From the NCBI RefSeq assembly GCF_900188225.1, contig NZ_FZOC01000001.1:124001-188000 (forward strand): DNA of 64,000 nt, given 5' to 3'. This DNA comes from Humidesulfovibrio mexicanus. GTDB lineage: Bacteria; Desulfobacterota; Desulfovibrionia; Desulfovibrionales; Desulfovibrionaceae. The notes under the pieces are model-generated. The model worked only from the letters and a program-made list of their open reading frames with translations. It was not told where the DNA came from and did no database searches. A program made the translations under genes and the position numbers. Each line of letters opens with the position of its first letter. Within the stretch, counting starts at the first letter, position 1. This document shows, one piece after another, positions 55,675-64,000 of this stretch.

Positions 55675-55728
55675 CGCGTTTCGGCGTCTCTTGCCCTTCC
55701 CCGGCAATTCGCGACCACAAGGGCGCGA

Positions 55729-55761
55729 CAAAAACAGAGATGCCTGTACGGCATCCCTGTT
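55729..55761 (-). terminator. Rho-independent terminator of lpxC
   Basis: On the minus strand AACAGGGATGCC pairs with GGCATCTCTGTT around GTACA (one mismatch) and is followed by TTTTTG, 26 bases after the lpxC stop. It may also stop the opposite gene. Confidence 0.75.
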
Positions 55762-55786
55762 TCAAAAAAACGGGATGGATGAGGGG

Positions 55787-56716
55787 CTACGCCAGAGCGG
55801 GCTGCCCTCGCAGGCCGCGAACCGGCTGGGCAGGTGCGGCGGCAGGGCTTTCCACGGGAAGCGGCAAAACGCGCTGTTCAAGATATTCGGAAGCGTTGTC
55901 TTCAAGATGGCGCAAAAAGCTGTTGTTCAAAGCGTGTCCGGAGGCGAACACCTCGAAACGCCCCTGCAGGGGCAAGCCCATGATGGCCATGTCGCCCACG
56001 AAGTCGAGAAGCTTGTGGCGCACAAACTCGTCAGGGTAGCGCAAGCCATCGGTGTTCAGCACGCCGAACTCGTCAAGAACAACGGCGTTGTCCAGGGTGC
56101 CCCCAAGGGCCAGGCCGTTGGCGTGCAGATACTCGACTTCGCGCAGGAAGCCAAAGGTGCGCGCCTTGGAAATCTCCGACGCGAAGGCGTCCGGGGTTAC
56201 CTCAAGGCTGACATTCTGACGGCCGATGAGCGGATGGGCGAACTGGATGGTGTAGTCGACAAGAAAACCGTTGTGTGGAGTGGCTTTGACGAATTTTCCG
56301 TCCCGCTCGAACGTCACGGGTTTGGTTATGGCGAGAACCTTGCGCGGCTTGCTTTGGCGGCGCAGCCCGGCCTGGTTGAGCAGATAGACGAAAGAAGCGG
56401 CGCTGCCATCCATAATGGGCAGTTCGCGCCCTTGCACCTCGATGCGGATGTTGTCGATGCCGAGCCCCCGCACTGCTGCGAGAAGGTGCTCGACGGTCGC
56501 GACATGGTCATGGCCATTGCCCAGGCTGGTCGCCAGCCCGGTATCCACAACAAGCCGCGGCTTGGGGCTCAAAAACGAAGTGCCGGAACCGCTGCGCAAG
56601 GCAAAAAGGATGCCGGTGTCCTCGGGCGCGGGGCGCAGCACCAATTCGACCTGTTTCCCGCCATGAAGGCCAATGCCCGTGCAGCGTACTGTATTCTTTA
56701 TAGTTGTCTGATGCAT
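55787..56716 (-). CDS. lpxC: UDP-3-O-acyl-N-acetylglucosamine deacetylase
   Basis: This 309-residue zinc amidase is the committed step of lipid A synthesis, so the organism makes lipopolysaccharide. TVRCTGIGLHGGKQVEL opens the protein. The zinc ligands lie in HVATVEHLLAA and in the C-terminal RHKLLDFVGDM, where His and Asp are both present. HNGFLVDYTIQF is another LpxC segment. The ATG giving MHQTTIKNTV has GGAGGA upstream; a longer frame to 56794 crosses the promoter. Confidence 0.96.
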   Translation of the reverse strand: MHQTTIKNTVRCTGIGLHGGKQVELVLRPAPEDTGILFALRSGSGTSFLSPKPRLVVDTGLATSLGNGHDHVATVEHLLAAVRGLGIDNIRIEVQGRELPIMDGSAASFVYLLNQAGLRRQSKPRKVLAITKPVTFERDGKFVKATPHNGFLVDYTIQFAHPLIGRQNVSLEVTPDAFASEISKARTFGFLREVEYLHANGLALGGTLDNAVVLDEFGVLNTDGLRYPDEFVRHKLLDFVGDMAIMGLPLQGRFEVFASGHALNNSFLRHLEDNASEYLEQRVLPLPVESPAAAPAQPVRGLRGQPALA

Positions 56717-56765
56717 ACATCCTCCGACGAAGGCCTTTATGCACGGAGGATGCCAAAGAACAAAG

Positions 56766-56794
56766 GTTAGACAACAGCTTGATTTTAAAGACAA
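56766..56794 (-). promoter_or_regulatory. Possible sigma-70-type promoter for lpxC
   Basis: On the minus strand TTGTCT (56789-56794) and TCTAAC (56766-56771) are 17 bases apart, in an AT-rich gap about 50 bases before the lpxC ATG. Both boxes match four of six positions. Confidence 0.4.
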
Positions 56795-56862
56795 TCACAA
56801 GAATACGACAGAGCGTTCCGCTGTGTGTTTTCCACCACTCTCGTCGCATCCACGCGACACGT

Positions 56863-57768
56863 TCACGACAGAATGCCGCAGAGATGCGAATGCCGCTCCA
56901 CGGAAAGCAACCGATCGAGCCCGGCGTGGTCGGGAAGTATCCGGGCATGATCGAAGCCACACGCAGAGCCCCTGACAAGATCAAGAGCCGCCCTCCCCTG
57001 ACCGCATCCAATCTCGCAAAGCAGGCGCCCCCCTGAACGCAGGGCGCGCGCAGCGACGGGGAGCAGTTTCCGCAGATGCCAAAGGCCATGCTCTGGACTC
57101 ACCAGGGCCTGGCGCGGTTCATACCCGCGCACCTCGCGGGACAGCCCGCCGTACTCTTCTTCGGTGACATATGGTGGGTTGGAGACCACCAAGTCCAATG
57201 TTCCAGGACGGCAGGCGAACAGGGTGAAGTCGGCGCGCAGGAACAGCAGGCGTTCCGCAACGCCGTTGGCGATGGCATTGGCGCGGGCCACCAGCAACGC
57301 CTGTGCGGAGAGATCAATGGCGAGCCCTCGCGCGGCGCGAAACTCATGCGCCAGCGCCACGGCCAAAGCGCCGGACCCGGTGCCGAAATCGGTGAAACAA
57401 AGGGGGTGGGCATGGTCGAAGGAGGTTAGGGCTTCCTCCACAATGCGCTCGGTTTCAGGGCGCGGAATGAGCACGTCTGGCGTGACCAGGAGCGGCAGCC
57501 CCCAGAATTCACGCTGGCCAAGGATGTACGCGATGGGTTCGCCATTGGCGCGTCGGGCCAAGAGGACGCGGAACCGAGCCAATTCGGCGGGGGGAAACGG
57601 CTGCTTGGCGCGCATGACAAGGCCGAGCCGATCACAGCCAAGGGCCATGGTGGCCAACAGCTCTGCTGAGAGACGCGGCGAATCAACTTCCGCCTCGGCC
57701 AGGGCGCGGGAAGCGGCAAGAATCTCGGCCTCAACCGTCACCGCTCCCGGAGAAGACGGTCCGGCCAT
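56863..57768 (-). CDS. prmC: Peptide chain release factor N5-glutamine methyltransferase
   Basis: This 301-residue SAM-dependent enzyme methylates the Gln of the GGQ motif in release factors, and it is next to prfA, its substrate. The catalytic motif NPPYVTEEEY is clear, and the SAM motif is DFGTGSGALAVALA. The N-terminal helical substrate domain (about 1-100) has ANGEPIAYILGQREFWGL. The ATG is four bases after the prfA stop. The C-terminus is rather poorly conserved. Confidence 0.95.
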   Translation of the reverse strand: MAGPSSPGAVTVEAEILAASRALAEAEVDSPRLSAELLATMALGCDRLGLVMRAKQPFPPAELARFRVLLARRANGEPIAYILGQREFWGLPLLVTPDVLIPRPETERIVEEALTSFDHAHPLCFTDFGTGSGALAVALAHEFRAARGLAIDLSAQALLVARANAIANGVAERLLFLRADFTLFACRPGTLDLVVSNPPYVTEEEYGGLSREVRGYEPRQALVSPEHGLWHLRKLLPVAARALRSGGRLLCEIGCGQGRAALDLVRGSACGFDHARILPDHAGLDRLLSVERHSHLCGILS

Positions 57769-57772
57769 GGGG

Positions 57773-58846
57773 CTAGGCTCCAGCGGCCTGCTGCTTCAGG
57801 GCCTCTGTCTGATAATGGCTGGTGAGCGCCTGGATCAACTCGCCGCAATCGCCATCCATAACGGCGTCCAGCTTGTAGAGCGTCAGGTTGATGCGATGGT
57901 CCGTAACCCGGCCCTGTGGGAAATTGTAGGTCCGGATGCGCTCGGAACGGTCGCCGGAACCGACCTGGGCGCGGCGGATGTCCGTCTCAATGGCCTTGGC
58001 CTTCTGCTGTTCCTGGTCGAGCAGACGCGAAAGAAGCACCTTCATGGCCTTGGCCTTGTTCTTGTGCTGAGACTTCTCGTCCTGGCACTGGACGACGAGT
58101 CCGGAAGGAATGTGCGTGATGCGGATGGCCGATTCCGTCCGGTTGACGTGCTGGCCGCCGGCACCGCTGGCCCGAAACACGTCGATGCGCAGGTCCTCGG
58201 TGCGGATGTTCACGTCCACTTCCTCGGCCTCGGGCATGATGGCCACGGTGACAGCGGAGGTATGGATGCGGCCCTGGGCCTCGGTGGCGGGCACACGCTG
58301 CACGCGGTGGGCGCCGGACTCCCATTTGAGCTTGCTGAACACGCGTTCGCCGGAAATGGAAGCGATGACTTCCTTGTATCCACCGGTATCGGTTGGGTTG
58401 GCGTCAAGCAGCTCGACCTTCCAGCCGACCCGTTCGGCATAGCGGGTGTACATGCGAAAAAGGTCGGCGCAGAATAGTGCTGCTTCGTCCCCCCCCGTCC
58501 CGGCTCGAATTTCCAGGATGCTGTTCTTGTCGTCCAGGGGATCCTTTGGCAGCAGCAGCAGCTTGAGCTCGGTGTCCAGTTCCTCAAGCCGAATCTTGAT
58601 GCGCTCCACTTCACCGGCAGCCATATCGCGCATTTCGGGATCAGAATCCTTGAGCAATTCCTGATTGTCCCCAAGCTCTTGCGACAACGCCTTGTACTCT
58701 CTGAACGCCTTGACGATGACCCCGAGGTCGGCGTGGCTCTTCGCCACTTTGCGGTAGCGGTCCTGATCGGAGAGCACCTCCGGGGCGCCAAGCTCCTTCT
58801 CCAGGTCCTCAAAGCTGCGTTCGATCTCCTCAAGCTTGGCGAACAT
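57773..58846 (-). CDS. prfA: Peptide chain release factor 1
   Basis: This 357-residue factor reads UAA and UAG and releases the peptide. The GGQ motif is in [12 protein letters not shown] near residue 230, and the codon-recognition tripeptide is PAT in [11 protein letters not shown]. Together they identify RF1, not RF2 (which has SPF). The stop of the DUF1385 gene overlaps the ATG (TGATG). The order DUF1385-prfA-prmC makes a translation-termination operon with rpmE just upstream. Confidence 0.97.
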   Translation of the reverse strand: MFAKLEEIERSFEDLEKELGAPEVLSDQDRYRKVAKSHADLGVIVKAFREYKALSQELGDNQELLKDSDPEMRDMAAGEVERIKIRLEELDTELKLLLLPKDPLDDKNSILEIRAGTGGDEAALFCADLFRMYTRYAERVGWKVELLDANPTDTGGYKEVIASISGERVFSKLKWESGAHRVQRVPATEAQGRIHTSAVTVAIMPEAEEVDVNIRTEDLRIDVFRASGAGGQHVNRTESAIRITHIPSGLVVQCQDEKSQHKNKAKAMKVLLSRLLDQEQQKAKAIETDIRRAQVGSGDRSERIRTYNFPQGRVTDHRINLTLYKLDAVMDGDCGELIQALTSHYQTEALKQQAAGA

Positions 58847-59796
58847 CAGGAACAGGCCTCCTCACGCACCGCGCACTTGAGCGCGGCCATGGCCACCTCG
58901 ATCTGGCTGTCGTCAGGCTCCTTCGTGGTGAGCATCTGAAGGGCCAACCCCGGCCAACACAGCACGCGGCAAAAGATATTTGTGTTGAATTTCCCGGCGA
59001 AGCGGATCATCTCATACGCAACGCAACTGACAGGAACCATGAACAACAACTTTGCGGCAACAACAAACACGTGCTTCACCACCGTGGACTCCGGCCTGTA
59101 CAGCTCAAGCAGAAGCGGGACAAGGATGGTGTGGAGCATGATGCTCACCGCGAGCACGAAAAGCAGAAACGACGTGCCGCAACGTGGGTGCAGCCGACTC
59201 TTGGAGCGTGCTTTGTCGACCGAAAATCCGCCGCCGCTTTCGAAAGTCCAAATGGCCTTGTGTTCAGCCCCATGGTACTGGAACACCCGGCGAATATCCG
59301 GAACAAGGGAGATTGCGGCAATGTAGCCGACGAAGACCAGCATCTTGAAAAGCCCGTCCCAAGCGTTGAAACTTACGGACTCCACATCGCCGGCAAGCCC
59401 CACCCACTGCATGAATGCGGACAAGAAGTGCGGCAGCACAACGAAGAGGCCCAGCGCCACCCCAAGGGCGACTGTCATCGTAAGGACAAGATGCCACGAA
59501 GTGAGTTCGCTTTCGCCGTCCTCTCCGTCAACGCTTTGCATGGCGGAAAAATTCAGGGCCTTGATGCCGTTGACGAGCGTCTCCAACAGGACCGGGAAGC
59601 CGCGGACAAAAGGCTTGCGCAATATCGGCGCGTTGCTCAAAGAGAACCACGGGCGCAATTCCACAAGAATTTCGCCGTCCGGCTTGCGCACGGCTATCGC
59701 CAGCCGGTCCTTGGCCCGCATCATGACGCCTTCTATGACAGCCTGTCCGCCAACGGTGGGGGCGGCCACAACGGTAGGAAGCAGGGAACGTTTCAA
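58846..59796 (-). CDS. DUF1385 membrane protein
   Basis: A 316-residue membrane protein with the DUF1385 start [16 protein letters not shown], the central [15 protein letters not shown] and the [10 protein letters not shown] motif, plus about four membrane helices. Function unknown; the family sits next to prfA and rpmE in many bacteria. I start at the TTG (59796), six bases after AGAGG; no ATG is in reach. The long upstream reading is implausible. Confidence 0.85.
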   Translation of the reverse strand: MKRSLLPTVVAAPTVGGQAVIEGVMMRAKDRLAIAVRKPDGEILVELRPWFSLSNAPILRKPFVRGFPVLLETLVNGIKALNFSAMQSVDGEDGESELTSWHLVLTMTVALGVALGLFVVLPHFLSAFMQWVGLAGDVESVSFNAWDGLFKMLVFVGYIAAISLVPDIRRVFQYHGAEHKAIWTFESGGGFSVDKARSKSRLHPRCGTSFLLFVLAVSIMLHTILVPLLLELYRPESTVVKHVFVVAAKLLFMVPVSCVAYEMIRFAGKFNTNIFCRVLCWPGLALQMLTTKEPDDSQIEVAMAALKCAVREEACS

Positions 59797-59929
59797 AAGA
59801 CACCTCTGGAAGGTCAAAGGCCTCGGAAAGGATACACCGTCAACCGGCACGCCCGGCAGGCCCACTCCAGATAAGTCCGCCGCGGCCGATGTAAAGACGC
59901 CCCAGGGCGCTTGTGGCCGGACAGACACG

Positions 59930-59973
59930 GGAGAAACAAGAATGCCTCCATTGGGAATCCAACAGAGGCATTC
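59930..59973 (-). terminator. Hairpin terminator after rpmE
   Basis: On the minus strand GAATGCCTC and GAGGCATTC pair, extended by a TTGG/CCAA inner stem, and are followed by TTGTTT. It lies 22 bases after the rpmE stop, upstream of the DUF1385 gene. Confidence 0.6.
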
Positions 59974-59994
59974 CTTGACGCGCTCGCGGGCGCG

Positions 59995-60213
59995 CTACTT
60001 CTTGGCGTCGGAGACGGCCGCGTACTTCTTGCGGAAGCGGTCGATGCGACCGGCGGTGTCGACGAAGCGCTGCTTGCCAGTGTAAAACGGGTGACAGTTG
60101 GAGCAAATTTCCACAGTCACGTCCTTGCCCTTGGTGGTGAGCAGTTCGGTCTCGTAGCCGCAGTTGCAGCGCACCTTGGCGTCGTTGACATTGGGATGGA
60201 TATCTTTTTTCAT
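59995..60213 (-). CDS. rpmE: 50S ribosomal protein L31
   Basis: This 72-residue protein of the large ribosomal subunit starts [21 protein letters not shown]. The Cys pair CNC and the later [12 protein letters not shown] give a zinc-binding site, so it is the zinc-containing (C+) form. The [20 protein letters not shown] stretch is typical. The ATG follows GGAGAG. It has its own promoter at 60250-60278. Confidence 0.97.
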   Translation of the reverse strand: MKKDIHPNVNDAKVRCNCGYETELLTTKGKDVTVEICSNCHPFYTGKQRFVDTAGRIDRFRKKYAAVSDAKK

Positions 60214-60249
60214 GATGCTCTCCGTGGCGTTGTTCACTTGAAGAAGGTC

Positions 60250-60278
60250 GCTATACGCTCGATGCCTTTGGATTGCAA
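60250..60278 (-). promoter_or_regulatory. Sigma-70-type promoter for rpmE
   Basis: On the minus strand TTGCAA (60273-60278) and TATAGC (60250-60255) are 17 bases apart, about 30 bases from the predicted start to the ATG. Confidence 0.5.
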
Positions 60279-60323
60279 GAGGCGGTCGGCAAGTTTTCGC
60301 CACCAGACGCGGGCGCGGACCTG

Positions 60324-60352
60324 TTGACTTCATCCTTGGCTAAGGCTAGCAA
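60324..60352 (+). promoter_or_regulatory. Possible promoter for the thiC transcript
   Basis: TTGACT (60324-60329) and TAGCAA (60347-60352) are 17 bases apart, about 24 bases ahead of the riboswitch. The -10 box is weak, matching three of six positions. Confidence 0.35.
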
Positions 60353-60382
60353 GGTTTTCTGTTCATTGCCAGCATACAACCA

Positions 60383-60470
60383 TACGGGGGTCCGGGGAAC
60401 CGGGCTGAGAGGGTCTCTGACACCGGGGCCGACCGTGGAACCTGATACGGGTCATGCCGTTGGAGGGAAT
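60383..60470 (+). promoter_or_regulatory. TPP riboswitch (THI element) of thiC
   Basis: The conserved blocks are readable: GGGGAACCGGGCTGAGAGGG with the pyrimidine-sensing CTGAGA, then GACCGTGGAACCTGAT, and the 3' GGGTCATGCCG. The order, spacing and about 88-base length fit the THI box, which represses thiamine synthesis genes when TPP is abundant. It is 80 bases upstream of the thiC ATG. I did not identify whether control is by terminator or RBS occlusion. Confidence 0.95.
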
Positions 60471-60549
60471 GGAACAGGCTGGACTTCCGCCTCTCCCTCA
60501 CGCGTGCCCTGTCGCTACCGCCCGCCAAGGCGAACACAAGGAGCGCGCA

Positions 60550-61827
60550 ATGTCAATCATCGCAGCCAATACGGCGCTTTCCCAGGCCCTGCACACAGCC
60601 CTGCCCCAGCTCATGGAGCACGAACGCATGGGCGAGGCGGAAATCCGTTCCCGCATCGATTCGGGCACGCTTGCCCTGCTGGCGAACCCCAGGCACGAAG
60701 GCGTGACGCCGACGCTCATCGGCCAACCCGCTCGCGTGAAGGTGAACGCGAACATCGGCACCTCTCCTGTTTCCAGCGACGGCGCAGGCGAGCTGGACAA
60801 GCTCAGGGTCGCCGAAACAGCCGGTGCCGACGCCGTCATGGACCTGTCCACAGCCGGAGACCTGGACGCCATCCGTCTGCGGATGATCAAGGCCACTGCG
60901 CTGCCCCTGGGAACCGTGCCCCTTTACGGCTTGGCGCAGCAGTGTACGGATGCCGGGCGCGACCCCGCGGGATGGGAGGCCAGCGAGCTTCTGGCCGAGG
61001 TGGCCAAGCAGGCGGAACAAGGCGTCGACTTCATGACCCTGCACTGCGGGCTCACAAGGCGTGGCGCGGAACTGGCGCAGGACGGCTCGCGCGAAATGGG
61101 CATCGTCTCGCGCGGCGGAGCCATTCTTGCCCGGTGGATGCGCCGCACGGGCCAGGAAAACCCGCTGCTGACCCACTATGACGAGTTGCTTGAAATCTGC
61201 CGCGTCCACAATGTGGTCATCAGCCTCGGCGACGGCTTGCGCCCAGGCGCCGGATCCGATGCCGGAGATCCGGCCCAGTGGGAGGAAGTGCTGACCCTTG
61301 GCGTGCTCGCCCGCCGCGCATGGGCGGCAGGTGTGCAAGTCATGATCGAAGGGCCTGGACATGTACCGTTGCATCTGGTGCAGGCCCAAATCCAGGGCAT
61401 CAAGCGGGCGACTTTCGGAGCGCCGCTCTACGTCCTCGGCCCACTCGTCACCGATGCCGCCGCCGGACGCGATCATCTCGCCGGGGCCATCGGGGGTGCG
61501 CTTGCCGCACAGTACGGCGCCGACTTCCTCTGCTACCTCACCCCGGCGGAGCATCTGTGCCTGCCCGATGCCAGGGACGTGCATGAAGGCGTGCTGGCCT
61601 CGCGCATCGCAGCCCAGGCCGCCGAGGCCTCCCTTGGACGCCCCTGGGCGATGGAACGGGAGCGAACCATCAGCAGCGCCCGCAACAGGCTCGACTGGAG
61701 CGCAATGGCCGGGACGGCGCTGGATCCGTGCCTTGTGCGCCAGCGCTCGGCAGGAATCGAACACGGCAAGGAATGCGGCATGTGCGGCAAATTCTGCGCC
61801 ATCAGAATGGTTGAACCTGAACGGTAA
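60550..61827 (+). CDS. thiC: Phosphomethylpyrimidine synthase
   Basis: This 425-residue radical-SAM-type enzyme makes HMP-P from aminoimidazole ribotide. Landmarks are VNANIGTSPV, DLSTAGDLDAIR, IEGPGHVPLHLV and the C-terminal cluster ECGMCGKFCAIRM. The cysteines are spaced CX2CX3C, one residue shorter than the CX2CX4C of E. coli ThiC. Its length matches the shorter form of the family. The ATG follows AAGGAG. A TPP riboswitch controls it. It supplies HMP-P to the distant ThiD-ThiN protein. Confidence 0.96.
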   Translation: MSIIAANTALSQALHTALPQLMEHERMGEAEIRSRIDSGTLALLANPRHEGVTPTLIGQPARVKVNANIGTSPVSSDGAGELDKLRVAETAGADAVMDLSTAGDLDAIRLRMIKATALPLGTVPLYGLAQQCTDAGRDPAGWEASELLAEVAKQAEQGVDFMTLHCGLTRRGAELAQDGSREMGIVSRGGAILARWMRRTGQENPLLTHYDELLEICRVHNVVISLGDGLRPGAGSDAGDPAQWEEVLTLGVLARRAWAAGVQVMIEGPGHVPLHLVQAQIQGIKRATFGAPLYVLGPLVTDAAAGRDHLAGAIGGALAAQYGADFLCYLTPAEHLCLPDARDVHEGVLASRIAAQAAEASLGRPWAMERERTISSARNRLDWSAMAGTALDPCLVRQRSAGIEHGKECGMCGKFCAIRMVEPER

Positions 61828-61852
61828 ACCAGCAACGGGCCCAGGCACGCAA

Positions 61853-61894
61853 AAAAAGAGGCGGGAGCGCGCATACGACGCTCCCGCCTCTTTG
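61853..61894. terminator. Bidirectional terminator between thiC and dsrC
   Basis: AAAGAGGCGGGAGCG and CGCTCCCGCCTCTTT are perfect arms with a nine-base loop. A runs on one side and T on the other give both strands a terminator. Confidence 0.88.
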
Positions 61895-61910
61895 CTTGAC
61901 ACGTAGTGCG

Positions 61911-62228
61911 TTACACGCAGCCAGTGGGCTTGGGCAGGCCGGCCATCTTGCAGGCGCCCTTGCCGGGGCCGGAGGGGAACAACTCGTAGATCTCCTTCAG
62001 CTTGTACCCGGTCACCTTGGACAGGATGCGCACCATGGGAGCGATGCCGTTCTTCTTGTAGTAGTCCTGCAGGAAGTCGATGACCTTCTGGTGGTTCTCG
62101 GTGATGACGGGGATGCCCTCGCTCTCCTTCACGAACTCCACCCACTCAGGGTTCCATTCCTCAAACTTCAGCAGAAAGCCGTCCTCGTCAACCTCGAACT
62201 TTTTTCCCTTAAACTCGAGAATAGCCAT
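61911..62228 (-). CDS. dsrC: Sulfur carrier protein DsrC
   Basis: This 105-residue protein carries sulfur as a trisulfide for dissimilatory sulfite reductase in sulfate respiration. The C-terminal arm holds both redox cysteines, C93 and C104, spaced by ten residues (ACKMAGLPKPTGCV), so it is a true DsrC and not just a TusE-like relative. GYKLKEIYELFP is a conserved segment. The ATG follows AAGGAGG. The gene is alone, with a terminator after it and a YcaO gene 159 bases upstream on the same strand. Confidence 0.97.
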   Translation of the reverse strand: MAILEFKGKKFEVDEDGFLLKFEEWNPEWVEFVKESEGIPVITENHQKVIDFLQDYYKKNGIAPMVRILSKVTGYKLKEIYELFPSGPGKGACKMAGLPKPTGCV

Positions 62229-62387
62229 TCGTCGTCCTCCTTTAGGATCTTGTGAATAACGCCTCAGCCTTTCCTGTCCAATTCGAGCCGTGAAGAGTCC
62301 ACAGCCTGTGTTCGTCAAAAAGCTCCTAAAGTATTTCGAAGTCATGGTCAATATGGATGCCGCAGCTATCCCCCTAGGCGAAGAGGC

Positions 62388-64000
62388 TTAGGCATCGGAA
62401 GCCCCGCGGAGTTCATCGAGGTGTTTGCGCGCGTATTCCAGCGACGGATCCAAGCCAAGCGAAGCCTCAAGGCACTGCACCGCCTCGTCGCGCTCGCCAA
62501 GGAATTTATGGCACAGGCCAAGGTTGGCCAAGTCCGGTGCGGAACCGCTGTCCAGTGCCAGTACGGCGTGGAAGTCCGCCTTGGCTAGTGCGAACGCACC
62601 GGCCTTGAAGCGTCCCACCCCGCGCAAGTTGAAGTACTCCTTCACCTCGGCATCAAGCGCGATGGCGCGGTCAAGATGGTCGATGGCGGCGTCCCAGGCG
62701 GATTTCTGGGAAAGTGCATAGGCCTGGTAGAAGGCGCACAAGGCCCGTTCTTCGGCTGCGGGCTGATGCGGTTCGGCCTGCGCAAAAAGGTCCGCAGCCT
62801 GATCGATATTCCCCTGGCGCAGGGCCAGCAAGGCACGATAGAACGGCAAGTGGCTGGCGTCGGGCGCCACCTCGGCCAGAACGGCAAGCCCCGCCTCGGC
62901 CTCGGCCTCCGGGGCCTCCTCGGCCAGCTTGCGCCCGACAAAAAGCCCCAGGCTGCGGTGTCTGGTCCGCTCGCGGAAATCAAACCCGGGGACAAAGTTA
63001 TAATTTGCGGGCACGCCGAGATCCGGATGCGTGGTATCCACGGTATACAGCCAATACCCCAAAGCTTTCAGCCCATCCGCAAGGCGGGACAGTTCCACGC
63101 GGATATTGGCGTCCTCAACACAGGGGAGATCGCCAAGATCGACTTCCGGTCCTTCAGTCAACCAGGCGAACTGGCCGGGATCGGTGAACTTCCGCAGTCC
63201 AGAGGCCTCGTACACGCGGCCGGTCTCGAAATCTCCCGCAAGCTGCGCAATCTCCGTCACGGCGCGCACCGCCGCCTTGACCGGGGAGGCCGCGGTCCCG
63301 GCCGTATACACGATTTCGCTTAAGGCCGGGTAGGTCTTGGGATCAAAGGCCAAGGCGGCAACGGTCGGCACGGGCATCCCAAGGCTGAAATCCTTCAAGA
63401 GCAGCATGATGCCATTGGCGCGAAACCGTTCGCACAAATCCTTGAGCACGGGGTCGGTAAGGGAATCCTGGCGGATGGTGGGCAGCACAGGGGCATTCCG
63501 GTCCACGATGGCCGACACGTGGCGCTCCACCAGTTCGCAGGAACCCTGCAGCACGGATTCCTCCGGAGTATTGCCAGCGGAAGAGCCGTTGAACTCGTTC
63601 AAGGTCTTGAACCAGTCCAGGGGAACGGCCACAGCCTCGCCGCTGGCCACGTCCAGCACCTCGCAAAACCGCCAGCGCACAAGGTTCATGAGGCGCCGCG
63701 CATCCTCGCGGGTCAGGTCGTCGTCCACGGACTGCCGGATACGGTCAATATCCATAAGGCGGTCGCCAAAACGCTCTTGCGCCTCGTCCCAGGAGCCAAG
63801 AAAAAAGTTGTCCGCATCCTCCCAGAAGCTGAAGTAGCTGAAGCGCTCGACGAGCTCCATCAGCGCCGAGGCCTCGGCCTGGTCGGGGCTCGCGCCCTTG
63901 CCCATCTGCTTCCGGGTCGGCATCACCGCGCGCGCGGCAGGTCCGCACACGCTCAAAAACACCGGAATCCCCAGTCGGCCGGTGTCCACCCGCCTCGTCT
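62388..64000 (-). CDS. YcaO-domain protein with C-terminal TPR repeats (5' end off the window)
   Basis: The gene runs off the right edge; 537 codons are visible. The YcaO ATP-binding core is clear, with RKQMGKGASPDQAEASALMELVERFS early (quoted by parts: MGKGASPDQAEASAL, ELVERFSYF) and GSCELVERHVSAIVD. About 180 C-terminal residues form TPR-like helical pairs. YcaO enzymes activate amide backbones with ATP, for example to form azolines or thioamides. The substrate here is unknown. The upstream frame is open to the edge, so the N-terminus is not seen. dsrC is the next gene. Confidence 0.85.
   Translation of the reverse strand, partial: TRRVDTGRLGIPVFLSVCGPAARAVMPTRKQMGKGASPDQAEASALMELVERFSYFSFWEDADNFFLGSWDEAQERFGDRLMDIDRIRQSVDDDLTREDARRLMNLVRWRFCEVLDVASGEAVAVPLDWFKTLNEFNGSSAGNTPEESVLQGSCELVERHVSAIVDRNAPVLPTIRQDSLTDPVLKDLCERFRANGIMLLLKDFSLGMPVPTVAALAFDPKTYPALSEIVYTAGTAASPVKAAVRAVTEIAQLAGDFETGRVYEASGLRKFTDPGQFAWLTEGPEVDLGDLPCVEDANIRVELSRLADGLKALGYWLYTVDTTHPDLGVPANYNFVPGFDFRERTRHRSLGLFVGRKLAEEAPEAEAEAGLAVLAEVAPDASHLPFYRALLALRQGNIDQAADLFAQAEPHQPAAEERALCAFYQAYALSQKSAWDAAIDHLDRAIALDAEVKEYFNLRGVGRFKAGAFALAKADFHAVLALDSGSAPDLANLGLCHKFLGERDEAVQCLEASLGLDPSLEYARKHLDELRGASDA

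Overview
The window is one dense, GC-rich chromosomal segment from a sulfate-reducing deltaproteobacterium of the Desulfovibrio type (Desulfovibrionaceae). The evidence is a canonical DsrC with both C-terminal cysteines, a type III glutamine synthetase, a MucR/Ros-type regulator, a flagellar block ordered fliR-flhB-flhA-flhF-flhG-fliA-cheY-fliL, and LpxC, which implies a Gram-negative envelope with lipid A. I see no insertion sequence, prophage, integrase or CRISPR array. Genes are closely packed and many overlap by 1-30 bases.

Layout. 1-4970: phospholipid synthesis (pgsA), an Mrp/Nbp35 Fe-S carrier, an isoaspartyl repair methyltransferase, a CBS-pair protein, an M23 peptidase and a YjdF-like protein preceded by a candidate structured RNA. 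5162-11457: a proteostasis run on the minus strand (tRNA-Leu, trigger factor, ClpP, ClpX, Lon). 11486-14237: a ThiD-ThiN fusion and two unknown genes. 14722-17349: an unusual 875-residue protein joining a metallo-beta-lactamase fold, two cyclic-nucleotide-binding-like domains and a hemerythrin. 17388-19909: glutamine synthetase III with a sigma-54-type promoter, an upstream palindrome and a hairpin-rich leader. 19941-21016: a VanX-type dipeptidase overlapping a MucR-like regulator. 21194-27972: a ten-gene minus-strand run ending in ilvB-ilvN-ilvC.

28107-33665 is a mixed block (TatA, a second CDP-alcohol phosphatidyltransferase, a SixA-like protein lacking a catalytic His, an M24 peptidase, then CoA-binding, YkgJ and J-domain genes). 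33763-39762: hisH-hisF followed by a full biotin set, bioF-bioH-like-bioC-bioD-bioA. 39786-43005: moaC, dnaJ, rpoZ and a DUF4340 protein. 43206-55674: a TtcA-like enzyme, an M23 peptidase and the flagellar export, placement and regulation genes with accessory unknowns. 55729-60278: lpxC, prmC, prfA, a DUF1385 membrane protein and rpmE. 60324-64000: a TPP riboswitch with thiC, then dsrC and a YcaO-TPR protein running off the right edge.

Best leads: the MBL/cNMP/hemerythrin fusion, the candidate RNA upstream of the yjdF-like gene, the sigma-54/palindrome/leader architecture of the glutamine synthetase gene, an apparent one-base frameshift near the 3' end of flhA, and the YcaO-TPR gene next to dsrC. 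All family assignments were made by eye from motifs and protein length.
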